Shown here one piece after another: positions 45,700-57,200 of a DNA stretch of 64,000 bases. This DNA is from Bubalus kerabau. Taxonomy: Eukaryota > Chordata > Mammalia > Artiodactyla > Bovidae. The stretch spans positions 38,865,501-38,929,500 of the forward strand of contig NC_073635.1 in assembly GCF_029407905.1 (NCBI RefSeq), in the 5' to 3' direction. Numbering within the stretch: the stretch's first letter is position 1; every line of letters starts with the position of its first letter. The position numbers were made by a program, and so were the translations under genes. The notes under the pieces were generated by a model that saw nothing but the letters and a program-made list of their open reading frames with translations, made no database searches and was not told the origin of the DNA.

Positions 45700-46650
45700 T
45701 TCCTGTGAATTTTCCTCTGGGGATGTTGGATGGTCTTCATGATTTTCTCCAGGAGACTTTCAAGGCTTTATCCTTGTGTGATGAATCCAGGCATCAGATA
45801 CCTATAAGCTTAACAGCAGTGGGTGAAGAAAGAATAATAGAAAATGGTCCCTCCCATGTGGAAGCTAAGCTGGGACCATTGCCAGGAATAGTCTTTACTA
45901 ATACCAAGTCCCCAGGATTATAAGGATTTTTTGCTTTCTTTTGGTTGTGAGATCTCATTTTCTAGGGATTGTAACTGTTTTCGAAAAGAAGTTAAGCTAG
46001 TGACATATTTTGTTAGTTCAGCAGTTTCTTGGAGTAGAAGTAAATCATTTTTGAGAAATGGCCTCCCATATAACATTTCAAAAGGCTTAAGTTCCAGTGA
46101 CTGTGGAGTATTTCTTATTCTCACTAGAGCTAAAGGAAGTAATGAAGTCCAGGAAAGGTGAGTAGCTTGTAAGTGTTTTCATAAATGTCTCAATTATATC
46201 ATTAGCTTTTTCTACTTTCCCAGAGGACTGAGGCCTCCAGGCGCAATGTAAATGAAACTAAATTCCTAGGGCCTGGGAGAAGCCCTGCGTTATTGTAATC
46301 TTAAAAAGGAAGGGCCATTGGCACTTTAAATCATGAGTGGCAGGAAAAAGTGAGGAATGATCTCATGTATTAAAGTTTTAACAACGTCTTTTTCTTGTTC
46401 TGTTCTACAAGGGAAAATCTCTATCCACCCGGTAAAGGTATCAACCCAAAACAGTAGGTATTGATGTCCCTTGGCTTTTGGCATATGAGTGAAGTCTATC
46501 TGCCAATCCTCTCCAAGATATCTTCCGGTACACTGTAAGCCTGAGAGAGCTGACAGGTTGTTACAGGATTATTCTTTTGACAGATTTCACATCTTTTGAC
46601 AATCTGGCTTATAGTTTTTACTAATCCTTTTCCCTTGAAAAGACTCTTAG
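45700..46650 (-). pseudogene. Retroviral integrase remnant
   Basis: Fragments in several frames: the C-terminal GPF-type domain and WIHHTR-like end (about 45770-45905), LKPFEMLYGRPFL (within the frame 45918-46124), the core around CRTEQEKD-like sequence (about 46390-46430), and the N-terminal zinc-binding region near 46560-46620. The aspartate of the expected second core motif is replaced in the piece near 46330 (reads ANGPSF). Integrase joins viral DNA to the host genome. This copy is inactive because of stops, frameshifts and the lost catalytic residue. Confidence 0.78.
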
Positions 46651-48121
46651 CAAGTCAGTAAGTATTTTCAATTTCCAAATGGAAAGTGTGATGTAGAGTT
46701 TTAAGAATTTTCCATTGGGTGCTCTGGGCAATACAAATTTTTCATCTTCTGCTTGAAGCCATCCAGAGTGGAGTAGAGTATCTCCACAACAAAGAGAGTG
46801 GTGGCATTCCTTGGGAGAATACTGGGGTTTTATGTCAGTGGGGAACTTATCCCACAAGAGGGGAACCTGAGTATTAAAAGGCTGGGTGGCTGCCTCTTTT
46901 GCTTGTTGGCCAGCTCTCCTACTTCCCTCTGTTATGTCAGAATCATCCCTTTGATGGCCCTGGCAGTGTATCACTGCCACTTCTTTGGGTAGTTTAATTG
47001 CATCTAAGAGGTGTATAATTTCTTGGCAGTATTTAATGGAACTTCCATCTGAGGTCTTAAAGTTCCTTTCCTTCCAGATAGCAGAATGAGCATGAAGTAC
47101 TAAGTAAGCATATTTAATCAGTATAGATATTCACTCTCTTGTCAGGACTCATCTCTAAGGCTCTGGTTAAGGCAATCAATTCAGCTAATTGAGCACTAGT
47201 TCCAGTGGATAGAAGATTACTTTCTAAAATTTTAGATAATGCGACCACTGCATACCTACCTTACATTCTCCTTTTCCCGTGAAGGAGAAGCTATCTGTAA
47301 ACATAGTTTCATCAGGATTTTCTAAAGGCTTATCTTTTAAGTTCTCCCTGGATGAGTAATTTAAAGATAGGACTTTATGGTAATCAGGTTCTGGCTTCTT
47401 CTGTAATGATTCAGGAGGGAATTTTGTGGGATTAAAGGCTGGACAAGATTTCAGCTGAATTATAGGTCCTTCTAAGAGCAGGGATTATCTGAGAAGCTGA
47501 TTGTCAGAAAGTCATAGCTATCCCTTAGAACTTAAAATTCCAGAGATATCATGTGAAGTATAGACTATCAGATCTTGGCCTATAATTGACTTAGTGGCTT
47601 CAGGAATTAAAAGGGCGACTGAGGCCACTATTAATAGACAATGTGGTCATCCTTGGACTATAGAATTGAGCTATTTACTTAAATAAGAAACAGGTTTTTG
47701 TGAGCTTTCTTTCGCCTGAGATAGAACTCTCAAGATTATTCCTGATCTCTCTGTTACAAAAAGTTTAAATTGGTCTCCTGTAGCCAGGCTGAGAGCAGGA
47801 CCCTGAAAAAGAGACTGTTTTAAAGTCTTAAACACATGTATTTCTCCAGGTTCCCATTGTAATACCTTTTGTTCTGATTGTTGAGTTTCTTTTAATAACT
47901 TATATAAAGGTCAAGCCAGCTCTCCATATCCAGGAATACAGTAGCCAGCTATGCCAAAGAAACCTCAGAGCTGCCTGAGAGTATTAGGGAAAGGATGTTG
48001 TAGAATGGGTTCCATTATTTCATTGCCCAGAGATCAAACTTCATGGGAGAGTTTGACTCCTAAATATTTGACTTCATGTTGGCATATTTGAGCTTTTGAT
48101 TCTGATATCTTGTAGCCATTC
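46621..48121 (-). pseudogene. Retroviral RNase H and reverse transcriptase end
   Basis: Reading leftward on the minus strand from 48121: reverse transcriptase end (frame 48034-48264 ends with KAQICQHEVKYLG), connection region (about 47640-47990, 'LRGFFGIAGYC'-like), then RNase H with AELIALTRALEMSP near 47140-47190 and an RNase H end in the frame 46621-46980 (VIHCQGHQRDD). An in-frame TAA follows NIYTD in RNase H (near 47118). The 5' part of reverse transcriptase lies beyond the inserted BovB. Confidence 0.78.
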
Positions 48122-51100
48122 CATGTAAGGCTACCCAAGATGGACAGGTCATGGCAGAGAGTTCTGAAAAAATGTGGTCCACAGGAGAAAGGAATGGCAA
48201 GCCACTTCAGTATTCTTGCCTTAAGAACCTCATGGATAGTATGAAAAGGCAAAAGGTAGGACACTGAAAGATGAACTCCCAGGTATATAGGTACCTAATA
48301 TGCTACTGGAGAAGAGTGGAGAAATAACTCCAGAAAGAATGAAGAGACAGAGTCAAAGCAAAAACAATGTCCAATTGTGGATATAATGGGTGATGGAAGT
48401 AAAGTCTGGGACTGTAAAGGACAATATTGCACAGGAAGCTGGAATGTTAGGTCCATGAAGCAAGGTAAATGGGAAGTGATAAAAACAGGAGATGGCAAGA
48501 GTAAACATTGACATTTTAGGAATCAGTGAACTAAATGGTCTGAAATGGGTAAATTTATTTCAGATGACCATTTATATCTACTACTGTGGGCAAGAATCCC
48601 TTAGAAGAAATGGAGTAGCCCTCATAGTCAACAAAAGAGTCAGAAATGCAGAAATGTCATCTCAAAAATGACAAAATGATCTCTGTTCATTTTCATGGCA
48701 AACCATTCAATATTGCAGCAGTACAATTCTATGCCACAGCCAGTAATGCTGAAGAAGCTGAAGTTGAACAAGACCTTCTAGAACTAACACCCAAAAGAGA
48801 TGTCCTTTTCATTATAGGGGACTACAATGCAAAGGAAGGAAGTCAAGAGATACCTGGAGTAACAGGCAAATTTGGCCTTGGAGTACAGCATGGAGCAGGG
48901 CAAAGGCTAAGAGTCTTGCCAAGAGAACACCCTGGTCATAACGAACAACCTCATCCAACAACAGAAGAGATGACTCTACATATTGACAATACTGAAATCA
49001 GATTTATCATATTCTTTGCAGCCAAAGATGGAGAAACTCTATACAGTCAAAAGAAACAAGACTGGAAACTGACTATGGCTCAGATCATGAACTCCTTATT
49101 GCCAAATTCAGACTTAACTTGAAGAAAGTAGGGAAACCACTAGACAATTCAAGTATGACCTAAATCAAATCACTTATGATTATACAGTGTAATTAACAAA
49201 TGAATTCAAAGAATTAGACCTGATAGACTGAGTGCCTGAAGAACTATGGATGTAGTTTTGTGACACTGTACAGGAGGCAGTGATCAAGACCATCTCCAAG
49301 GAAAAGAAATGCTGAGGCAAAATGGTTGACTGAGGAGGCCTTACAAATAGCTAAGAAAAGAAGAGAAGCCAAAGGCAAAGAAAAGGGAAAATATACCCAT
49401 TTGAATGCAGAGCTCCAAAGAGTAGCACAGAGAGATAAGAAGCCTTCCTCAGTGATCAATGCAAAGAGATAGAGGAAAACAATAGAATGGGAAAGCCTAG
49501 AAATCTCTTCAAGAATAATAAAGATACTAAGGGAACATTTCATGCAAAGATGTGCACAACAAAGAATAGAAATGGTATGGACCTAACAGGAGTAGAAAAT
49601 ACTAAGAGGTGGTAAAATACACAGAAGAACTATACAAAAAAAATCTTCATGACCCAGATAAAAATGATGGTGTGATCACCCACCTAGAGCCAGACATCCT
49701 GTAATGGGAAGTTAAGTGGGCCTTAGGAAGCATCACTACAAATAAAGCTAGTGGAGATGAAAGAATTCCAGTTGAGCTATTTCAAATCTTATAAGATAAT
49801 GCTGTTAAAGTGCTGCTTTCAATATGCCAGCAAATTTGGAAAACTCAACAGTGTACACGGGACTGAAAAGGGTTAGTTTTCATTTCACCCCCCCCCCCAC
49901 CCCATAAAAGCAGTGTCAAACAATGCTCAAATTATCACACAATTGCACTCATCTCACATGCTAGCAAAGTAATGCTCAAAATTCTCCAAGCCAGGCTTCA
50001 ACAGTATGTGCACCATGAATTTCCAGATGTTCAAGCTGGATTTAGAAAAGGCAGAGGAACCAGAGAGCAAATTGCTAACATCTGTTGGATCACTGAAAAA
50101 AACAGAGTTTCAGAAAAAAAATCTATGTCTGCTTTATTGACTACGCTAAAGCCTTTGACTGTGTAGATCACAGCAAAGTGTGGAAAATTCTTAAAAAGAT
50201 GCTAATATCAGACCACCTTACCTGCCTCCTGAGAAATCTATAGGCAGCTCAATAAGTAACAGTTTGAATCTAACATGGAACAACAGAATGATTGCACATT
50301 AGAAAAGGAGTACTTCAAGGCAGTATATTGTTGCACTGATGATTTAACTTATATGCAGAGTATATCAGGTGAAATGCCAGGCTGGATGAAGCACAAGCTG
50401 GAATCAAGATTGCCAAGAGAAATATCAATCACCTCAGATACACAGATGACACCACACTCATGGCAGAATGTGAAGAAGAAATAAAGGGCCTCTTGATGAA
50501 AGTGAAAGAGGAGAGTGAAAATGTTGGCTTAAAACTTAACATTCAGAAAACTAAGATCATGGCATCAGGTCCCATCACTTCATGGCAAATAGATGGGGCA
50601 ACAATGGAAACAGTGAGGCACTTTATTTCTTGGACTCCAAATTCACTGTGGATTGTGACTGCAGCTATGAAATTAAAAGATGCTAGCTCCTTGGAAGAAA
50701 AGCTATAACAAGACTAGACAGCATCTTAAAAAGCAGAGACATTACTTTGCAACAAGATCCACCTAGCCAAAGCTATGGATTTTCCAGTAGTCATGTTTGG
50801 ATGTAAGGGATGGACTATAAAGAAAACTGAGCATCAAAGAGTTGATGGTTTGGAACTGTGGTGTTGGAGAAGACTCTTGAGATTCCCTTGGACTTCAAAG
50901 ACATCAAACCAGTCAATCCTAAGGAAAATCTGCCTTGAATATTCATTGGAAGGACTGACACTAAAGGTGAAAGTCCAATACTTTGGCTACCTGATGCAAA
51001 AACTTACTCATTGGAAAAGACCCTGATGCTGGGAAATATTGAAGGCAGGAGGAGAAGGTGATGACAGAGGATGAGATGTATGGGTGGCATAACTGACTTG

Positions 51101-51214
51101 ATGGACATGAGTTTGAGTAAGCTCCAAGAGTTGGTGATGGACAGAGAAGCCTGGCTTGCTGCAGTCTATGCAGTCACAAAGAGTTGGACATGATTTACCA
51201 ACTAAATTAACTGA
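48122..51214 (+). mobile_element. BovB, near full length, inserted in retroviral pol
   Basis: A plus-strand BovB from late 5' UTR ('caagatggacaggtcatgg') through endonuclease (frame 48646-49122, FIIGDYNAKEGSQ), linker and reverse transcriptase to the tail ('ccaactaaattaactga'). It is clearly more diverged than the copies at 38849 and 54271. Motif C reads YTDD (TACACAGATGAC near 50437) instead of YADD. A poly-C run (about 49888-49899) replaces part of the fingers. Retroviral reverse transcriptase sequence resumes on both sides. Confidence 0.9.
48646..51026 (+). pseudogene. BovB frame remnants (endonuclease to C terminus)
   Basis: Frames at 48646-49122 (endonuclease, GDYNAKE in place of GDWNAK), 49972-50166 (fingers, FRKGRGTREQIANICW), 50460-50708 (after motif C, GLKLNIQKTKIMAS) and 50775-51026 (C-terminal block, ELWCWRRLLRFPW) are separated by stops. 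The domain order is normal but no frame is longer than 160 codons. Confidence 0.85.
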
Positions 51215-51215
51215 G

Positions 51216-52060
51216 CCACATCGAGCTAGATTAAGGTTATCACAGGTGGCTTGGTAACATATTTTCCCTGTGTCAGCACAAAGGAGAATGCCATAGATTC
51301 AGTTGTCCAAAATGCAGCTAGGTCTTTGGCTAAAGCCTGCCCAAACAACTGAGTGCTATTTCTGAATCCTTGGGGAAACTCTGTCCTAGTTAATTGAGTA
51401 GTGGAATCAAATGGATACTCAAAATCAAGTAAAAATTGTGAACTCTGAACTAAGTGTATGGATAAAAAAGGCATCCTTCAAATCTAAAATGGTAAAATAA
51501 GTGGCTGTTTATGGGATTTGGTAGAGTATAGAGATTAGGCATTACAGGATGTAATGGAATTGCAGTCTCATTAATGAGACAGAGATTCTGAACAAATGCC
51601 ATTCCCCATTAGGCTTTTGGACTCCCAGGATATGTGTACTACAATGGCTGTTACATTCTATTAAGAGCCCCTGCCCTTTGAGGTTTTCAATTAAGGGAAT
51701 GAGTCCCTCTTTTGCCTCTGGCTATAAAGGGTATTGTTTCTGGTGAGGAAAGTTATTAGGATTTTTAAGAGTTATCTACACTGGTTGAGCTGAGATGGCT
51801 CTTCCTTATCTTTCCTCTGGTTGCCCAGACTTCAGGTTAATTTCTACTTCTGTCAGGGATAAGCATACATTTTCTGTAGATTCCTTTTCCATATGAATTT
51901 ATGCTTACATTTTAGATAGACTCTCTCTTCCTAGGATCAGGGTTGGGCTTTCTGGAGAAAAAAAGAATGGAATCCCAGTTACAACTCAACTGTTGTGTAA
52001 AGAATTTTATAATCCACTTTCCAGAAATGCCAGGTATATAGTAGCTGACTTAGTAGAAGG
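51216..52060 (-). pseudogene. Retroviral reverse transcriptase, N-terminal half
   Basis: The frame 51226-51474 contains TRTEFPQGFRNSTQLFGQAL, the fingers/palm block before the retroviral active site. Just upstream, LDLKDAFF-like sequence (about 51460-51500) is motif A, and QN-rich sequence near 51560-51640 is the preceding conserved block. The BovB insertion cuts the gene close to where the active-site motif should be. Several stops are present. Confidence 0.78.
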
Positions 52061-52200
52061 AGAACCCAGATTAGAGAGGATGGCTGAGAAAGTGGCTCCT
52101 GTATCAAGTAGGAAGCTAACAGGATGGCCTCCTACAATCAGAGTCACCTGAGGCTCATGTGGGGTGATGAGGATAGGAGCCAAAGTAGAAAGCCCAGGGC
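52060..52200 (-). pseudogene. Retroviral protease active-site region
   Basis: On the minus strand the text reads GHPVSFLLDTGATFS, the LLDTGA-type active site of a retroviral aspartic protease (DTGA complement at about 52094-52105). Flanking sequence is too damaged for an open frame. In a functional virus this enzyme would cleave the gag and pol polyproteins. Confidence 0.75.
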
Positions 52201-52239
52201 CCTATCAGTCTTGATCCTGGGTCTGAGATTCTGACCCCT

Positions 52240-52420
52240 GAAACCTACATCCCTGGGGACAGTGACTATTCCAGTGATCTCCCTTGCAAGTGGGGCAAGT
52301 CTTATGTGGTGGTTTATGGTTGCCTTGGGGACATTGTCCCTTTAAGTGTTCATCCTTGCCACAACGGAAACAGGCTCCAGGTTTTTCTATTGTCCTTCTG
52401 ACTTTGGAGCCCTAAGGTTT
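52240..52420 (-). pseudogene. Retroviral nucleocapsid with two zinc knuckles
   Basis: Two zinc knuckles survive: CFRCGKDEHLKGQC (C-X2-C-X4-H-X4-C, complement 52331-52372) and CPTCKGDHWNSHC (C-X2-C-X3-H-X4-C, complement 52259-52299). They bind the RNA genome in nucleocapsid. Two knuckles with a shortened second one are a useful subgroup marker. All Cys and His ligands are kept although the rest of gag is broken. Confidence 0.85.
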
Positions 52421-52534
52421 GGAGCTAAGGTAGGGCCATAATAAAACCTTTGGCATTTCTCCTATCTCTCCTCTCTTTTTCCTTACATCCCTCCTGATCT
52501 CTCTTGAAGAATACTGATGTGGTAGCTCTTAGAA

Positions 52535-52817
52535 CGGAGAAGGCAATGGCACCCCACTCCAGTACTCTTACCTGGAAAATCCAATGGACGGAGGAGCCTG
52601 GTAGGCTGCAGTCCATGGGGTCACTAAGAGTCGGACACGACTGAGCAACTTCACTTTCACTTTTCACTTTCATGCATCGGAGAAGGAAATGGCAACTCAC
52701 TCCAGTGTTCTTGTCTGGAGAATCCCAGGGAAGGGGGAGCCTGATGGGCTGCCGTCTATGGGGTCGCACAGAGTCGGACACGACTGAAGTGACTTAGCAA
52801 CAGCAGCAGCAGCAGCA
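52535..52817 (+). mobile_element. Bov-A2 dimeric SINE, plus strand, inserted in gag
   Basis: Two Bov-A monomers ending in (CAG)n (52800-52817). GCTCTTAGAA (52525-52534) and GCCCTTAGAA (52818-52827) flank it, differing at one base. Low divergence. Confidence 0.92.
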
Positions 52818-52859
52818 GCCCTTAGAAGGCACTGTAAATCCATATTGGGGCAGAAGACC

Positions 52860-53221
52860 AATTTCTGGAGTTTCCTTCAAATATCTGGAGCTGATTGAGT
52901 AGTAAATTTGTCTTTAAGAATAAGTTGGCCCTCTGGGGAATCTGGGTCCAAATAAGTATGTTTTCTCAATGCTTCCCTGAACCTTTCCAGAAAAGCTGTG
53001 GGATTTTCCTTCTTTTCCTGAGTCACTCCAGTTAGTTTGGAGTAGTTTAAGGGTTTAGTTGGCAATTTTTTAAGCCTTCCTTATTGTAAGTGATAAAGTG
53101 AACTCTCTTCCAGTCATCACTGTCTTTGTTGTGTGCCAAGTTAGGATTAGCTATGGACACTGCCTGGAGTCCTGTAGGTAACCAGGTTGATTCACTGTCA
53201 GAGCTCCCTGGCATGCTAGTA
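52860..53221 (-). pseudogene. Retroviral capsid fragment (gag)
   Basis: The frame 52877-53065 reads TGVTQEKKENPTAFLERF, then REALRKHTYLDPDSPEGQL. This is the C-terminal capsid segment typical of gamma-type gag, which includes the major homology region neighbourhood. Upstream capsid sequence is cut by a BovB fragment at 53222. Confidence 0.78.
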
Positions 53222-53612
53222 GCATATCATTCATCTCCCCATCCTCTGTCATCCCCTTCTCCTCCTGCCTTCAATCTTTCCCAGCATCAGGATCTTTTCC
53301 AATGAGTCAGCTCTTCGCATCAGGTGGCCAAAGTATTGGAGTTTCAGCTTCAACATCAGTCCTTCCAATGAACACTCAGGGCTGATCTCCTTTAAGATGG
53401 ACTGGTTGGATCGCCTTGCAATCCAAGGGACTCTCAAGAGTCTTCTCCAACACCACAGTTCAAAAGCATCAATTCTTCATTGCTCAGCTTTCTTTATAGT
53501 CCAACTCTCACATTGATACATGACTACAGGGAAAACCATAGCACTGACAAGATGGACCTTTGTTGGTAAAGTAATGTCTCTGATTTTTAATATGCTGTCT
53601 AGGTTGGTTATA
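53222..53612 (-). mobile_element. Internal BovB fragment without its 3' tail
   Basis: BovB reverse transcriptase C-terminal region in reverse, from the arginine-rich block (53249-53437 frame: ADSLEKILMLGKIEGRRRRG) to the KVITNLDSIL block. About 170 bases of the normal 3' end, including the tail, are missing at the left edge. The diagnostic codon is CGA (complement at 53315-53317). Confidence 0.85.
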
Positions 53613-54270
53613 ACCTTGCAGGAAGTTATAGGCAGCATAGAGGGAACAAGCCCACAACTTCTGTATAAGAAGGTGTTTTCTCTCAAGGCAAAGAAAACCT
53701 GTATATATGGGACTTCTGACTTTTCCTTCTCGTCTACAAAAGAGGTCTAGTTGGAGGATGGTATTATAATTAAGTGCACTGTGGTGTGGGGTGGGGCCAT
53801 TCTTCACCATCAGATAGATTATATTGAGGCCATGCCTCAGTGCAGAAAAAGATCATATGCTTCTTTAACAGGGTCTGAGGGTCAAACATCTTCTAGTTCT
53901 TCAGTATACATGCCAAAAGAATCCACTTTGAGCATGGTATGGGACTCAGAGAGGTTGTTCCCATCTGAAAGAGAGAAGACCAGATTCTAGTGCTCATTGT
54001 CTTTTCTCTGGTTCCTCAGATAGAGGGCATCCCCTCTTTATGGAGTGGGAAAAAAGAAGCACCCATAACATATGATTTCCTCAAATTTGGAGTGCACCTA
54101 GGATTGACCACTTTTATGTGGGTGCCCTGGCCTTTCTCCTCTTCCTGTCTCTATCTTCCCTTCCGCTTAAAGATGGAAGGAGTTAGACCCTAGGTTGGTG
54201 AACTTCCTATGTGCTTAAACATTGGATATGCCCGAACGGGAGTTCCCCTAAAGCAAGCTACAGGACAAAA
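53613..54270 (-). pseudogene. Retroviral gag, N-terminal part (matrix side)
   Basis: Position and a minus frame at 53508-53810 suggest gag upstream of capsid (ALNYNTILQLDLFCRREGK and neighbouring sequence). I do not recognise a clear matrix motif or myristoylation start, and stops are frequent. The assignment rests mainly on being collinear with capsid and nucleocapsid. Confidence 0.45.
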
Positions 54271-57200
54271 GGTTCAGTTCGGTTCAGTCACTCAGTTGTG
54301 TCTGATTCTTTGCGACCCCAAGAATTCCAGCACGCCAGGCCTCACTGTCCATCACCAACTCCCGGAGTTCACTCAGACTCACATCCATTGAGTCACTGAT
54401 GTCATCCAGCCATCTCATCCACTGTCGTCCCCTTCTCCTCCTGCCCCCAATCCCTCACAGCATCAGAGTCCTTTCCAATGAGTCAACTCTTCACATGAGG
54501 TGGCCAAAGTACTGGAGTTTCAGCTTTAGCATCATTCCTTCCAAAGAAATCCCAGGGCTGATCTCCTTCAGAATGGACTGGTTGGATATCCTTGCAGTCC
54601 AAGGGACTCTAAGGAGTCTTCTCCAACACCACAGTTCAAAGGCATCAATACTTCGGCGCTCAGCCTTCTTCACAGTCCAACTCTCACATCCATACATGGC
54701 CACAGGAAAAACCATAGCCTTGACTAGATGGACCTTTGTTGGCAAAGTAATGTCTCTGCTTTTGAATATGCTATCTGGGTTGGTCATAACTTTCCTTCCA
54801 AAGAGTAAGCGTCTTTTAATTTCATGGCTTCAGTCACCATCTGCAGTGATTTTGGAGCCCAGAAAAATAAAGTCTGACACTGTTTCCACTGTTTCCCCAT
54901 CTATTTCCCATGAAGTGATGGGACCAGATGCCATGATCTTCGTTTTCTGAATGTTGAGCTTTAAGCCAACTTTTTCACTCTCCTCTTTTACTTTCATCAA
55001 GAGGCTCTTTAGTTTTTCTTCATTTTCTGCCATAAGGGTGGTGTCATCTGCATATCTGAGGTTATTAATATTTCTGCCGGCAATCTTGATTCCAGCTTGT
55101 GTTTCTTCCAGCCCAGTGTTTCTCATGATGTACTCTGCATATAAGTTAAATAAGCAGAGTGACAATATCCAGCCTTGACCTACTCTTTTTCCTATATGGA
55201 ACCAGTCTGTTGTTCCATGTCCAGTTCTAACTGTTACTTCCTGACCTGCATACAGATTTCTCAAGAGGCAGGTCAGGTGGTCTGGTATTCCCATCTCTTT
55301 CAGAATTTTCCAGAGTTTATTGTGATCCATGCAGTCAAAGGCTTTGGCATAGTCAATAAAGCAGAAATAGATGTTTTTCTGGAACTCTCTTGCTTTTTCC
55401 ATGATCCAGCGGATGTTGGCAATTTGATCTCTGGTTCCTCTGCCTTGTCTAAAACCAGCTTGAACATCAGGAAGTTCATGGTTCACGTATTGCTGAAGCC
55501 TGGCTTGGAGAATTTTGAGCATTACTTTACTAGCATGTGAGATGGGTGCAATTGTGCGGTAGCTTGAGCATTCTTTGGCATTGCCTTTCTTTGGGATTGG
55601 GAAGAAAGTCAGACCTTTCTGTCTGACATTTTCAAGTCCTCTGGCCACTGCTGAGTTTTCCAAATTGGCTGGCATATTGAAGGCAGCACTTTCACAGCAT
55701 CATCTTTCAAGATTTGAAATAGCTCAACTGGAATTCCATCACCTCCCCTAGCTTTGTTCATAGTGATGTTTTCTAAGGCCCACTTGACTTCACATTCCAG
55801 GATGTCTGGCTCTAGGTCAGTGATCACATCATCGTGATTATCTGGGTCGTGAAGATCTTTTTTGTACAGTTCTTGTGTCTATTCTTGCCACCTTTTCTTA
55901 GTATCTTCTGCTTCTGTTAGGTCCATACCATTTCTGTCCTTTATCGAGCCCATCTTTGCATGAAATGTTCCCTTGGTATCTCTAATTTTGTTGAAGAGAT
56001 CACTAGTTTTGCCCATTCTGTTGTTTTCCTCTATTTCTTTGCATTGATGGCTGAGGAAGGCTTTCTTTTCTCTTCTTGCTGTTCTTTGGAACTCTGCATT
56101 CAGATGCTTATATCTTTCCTTTTCTCCTTTGCGTTTTCCTTCTCTTCTTTTCACAGCTATTTGTAAGGCCTCCCCAGACAGCCATTTTGCTTTTTTGCAT
56201 TTCTTTTCCATGGGGATGGTCTTGATCCCTGTCTTCTGTACAATGTCATGAACCTCGGTCCATAGTTCATCAGGCACTCTATCATATCTAATCCCTTAAA
56301 TCTATTTCTAACTTCCACTGTATAGTCATAAGGGATTTGATTTAGGTCGTACCTGAATTGTCTAGTGGTTTTCCCTACTTTCTTCAATTTAAGTCTGAAT
56401 TTTACAATAAGGAGTTCATAATCTGAGCCATAGTCAGCTCCCATTCTTGTTTTTGCTGACTGTATAGAGCTTCTCCATCTTTGGCTGCAAAGCACATAAT
56501 CAATCTGATTTTGGTGTTGACCATCTGGTGATGTCCATTTGTAGAGTCTTCTCTTGTGTTGTTGGAAGAGGCTGTTTGCTCTGACCAGTGTGTTCTCTTG
56601 GCAAAACTCTATTAGCCTTTGCCCTGCTTCATTCTGTATTCTAAGGCCAAATTTATCTGTTACTCCAGGTGTTTATGGACTTCCTACTTTTGCATTCTAG
56701 TCCCCTAAAATGAAAAGGACATATTCTTTGGGTGTTAGTTCTAAAATGCCTTGTAGGTCTTCATAGAACCATTTAACTTCAGCTTCTTCAGCATTACTAG
56801 TTGTGGCATAGATTTTGATTACTGTGATATTGAATGGTTTGCCTTGGAAATGAACAGAGATCATTCTGTCATTTTTGAGATTGCATCCAAGTACTGCATT
56901 TTGGACTCTTTTGTTGACCATGATGGCTACTCCATTTCTTCTGAGAGATTCCTGCCCACAGTAGTAGATATAATGGGCATCTGAGTAAATTCACCCATTC
57001 CAGTCCATTTTAGTTTGCTGATTCCTGGAATGTCGATGTTCTCTCTTGCCATCTCCTGTTTGACAACTTGCAATTTGCCTTGATTCATGGATCTGACATT
57101 CCAGGTTCCTATGCAATATTGCTCTTACAGCATCAGGTCTTACTTCTATCACCAGTCACATCTACAACTGGGTATTGTTTTTGCTTTCGCTCCATCCCTT

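Larger units (their letters stand above)
44523..54270 (-). mobile_element. Class I (gamma-like) endogenous retrovirus, minus strand
   Basis: Order on the minus strand: gag relics (54270-52240), protease (about 52100), reverse transcriptase (52040-51216 and 48121-47640), RNase H (about 47640-46900), integrase (46650-45700), a short env end (45422-45156) and one LTR (45001-44523). Two CCHC zinc knuckles, the pol order and the integrase GLKPFEMLYGRPF-type block place it in class I. It is interrupted by BovBs at 48122-51214 and 53222-53612 and by a SINE at 52535-52817. All genes contain stops and frameshifts. I find no second LTR copy to the right, so the 5' end is lost or rearranged. Confidence 0.88.
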
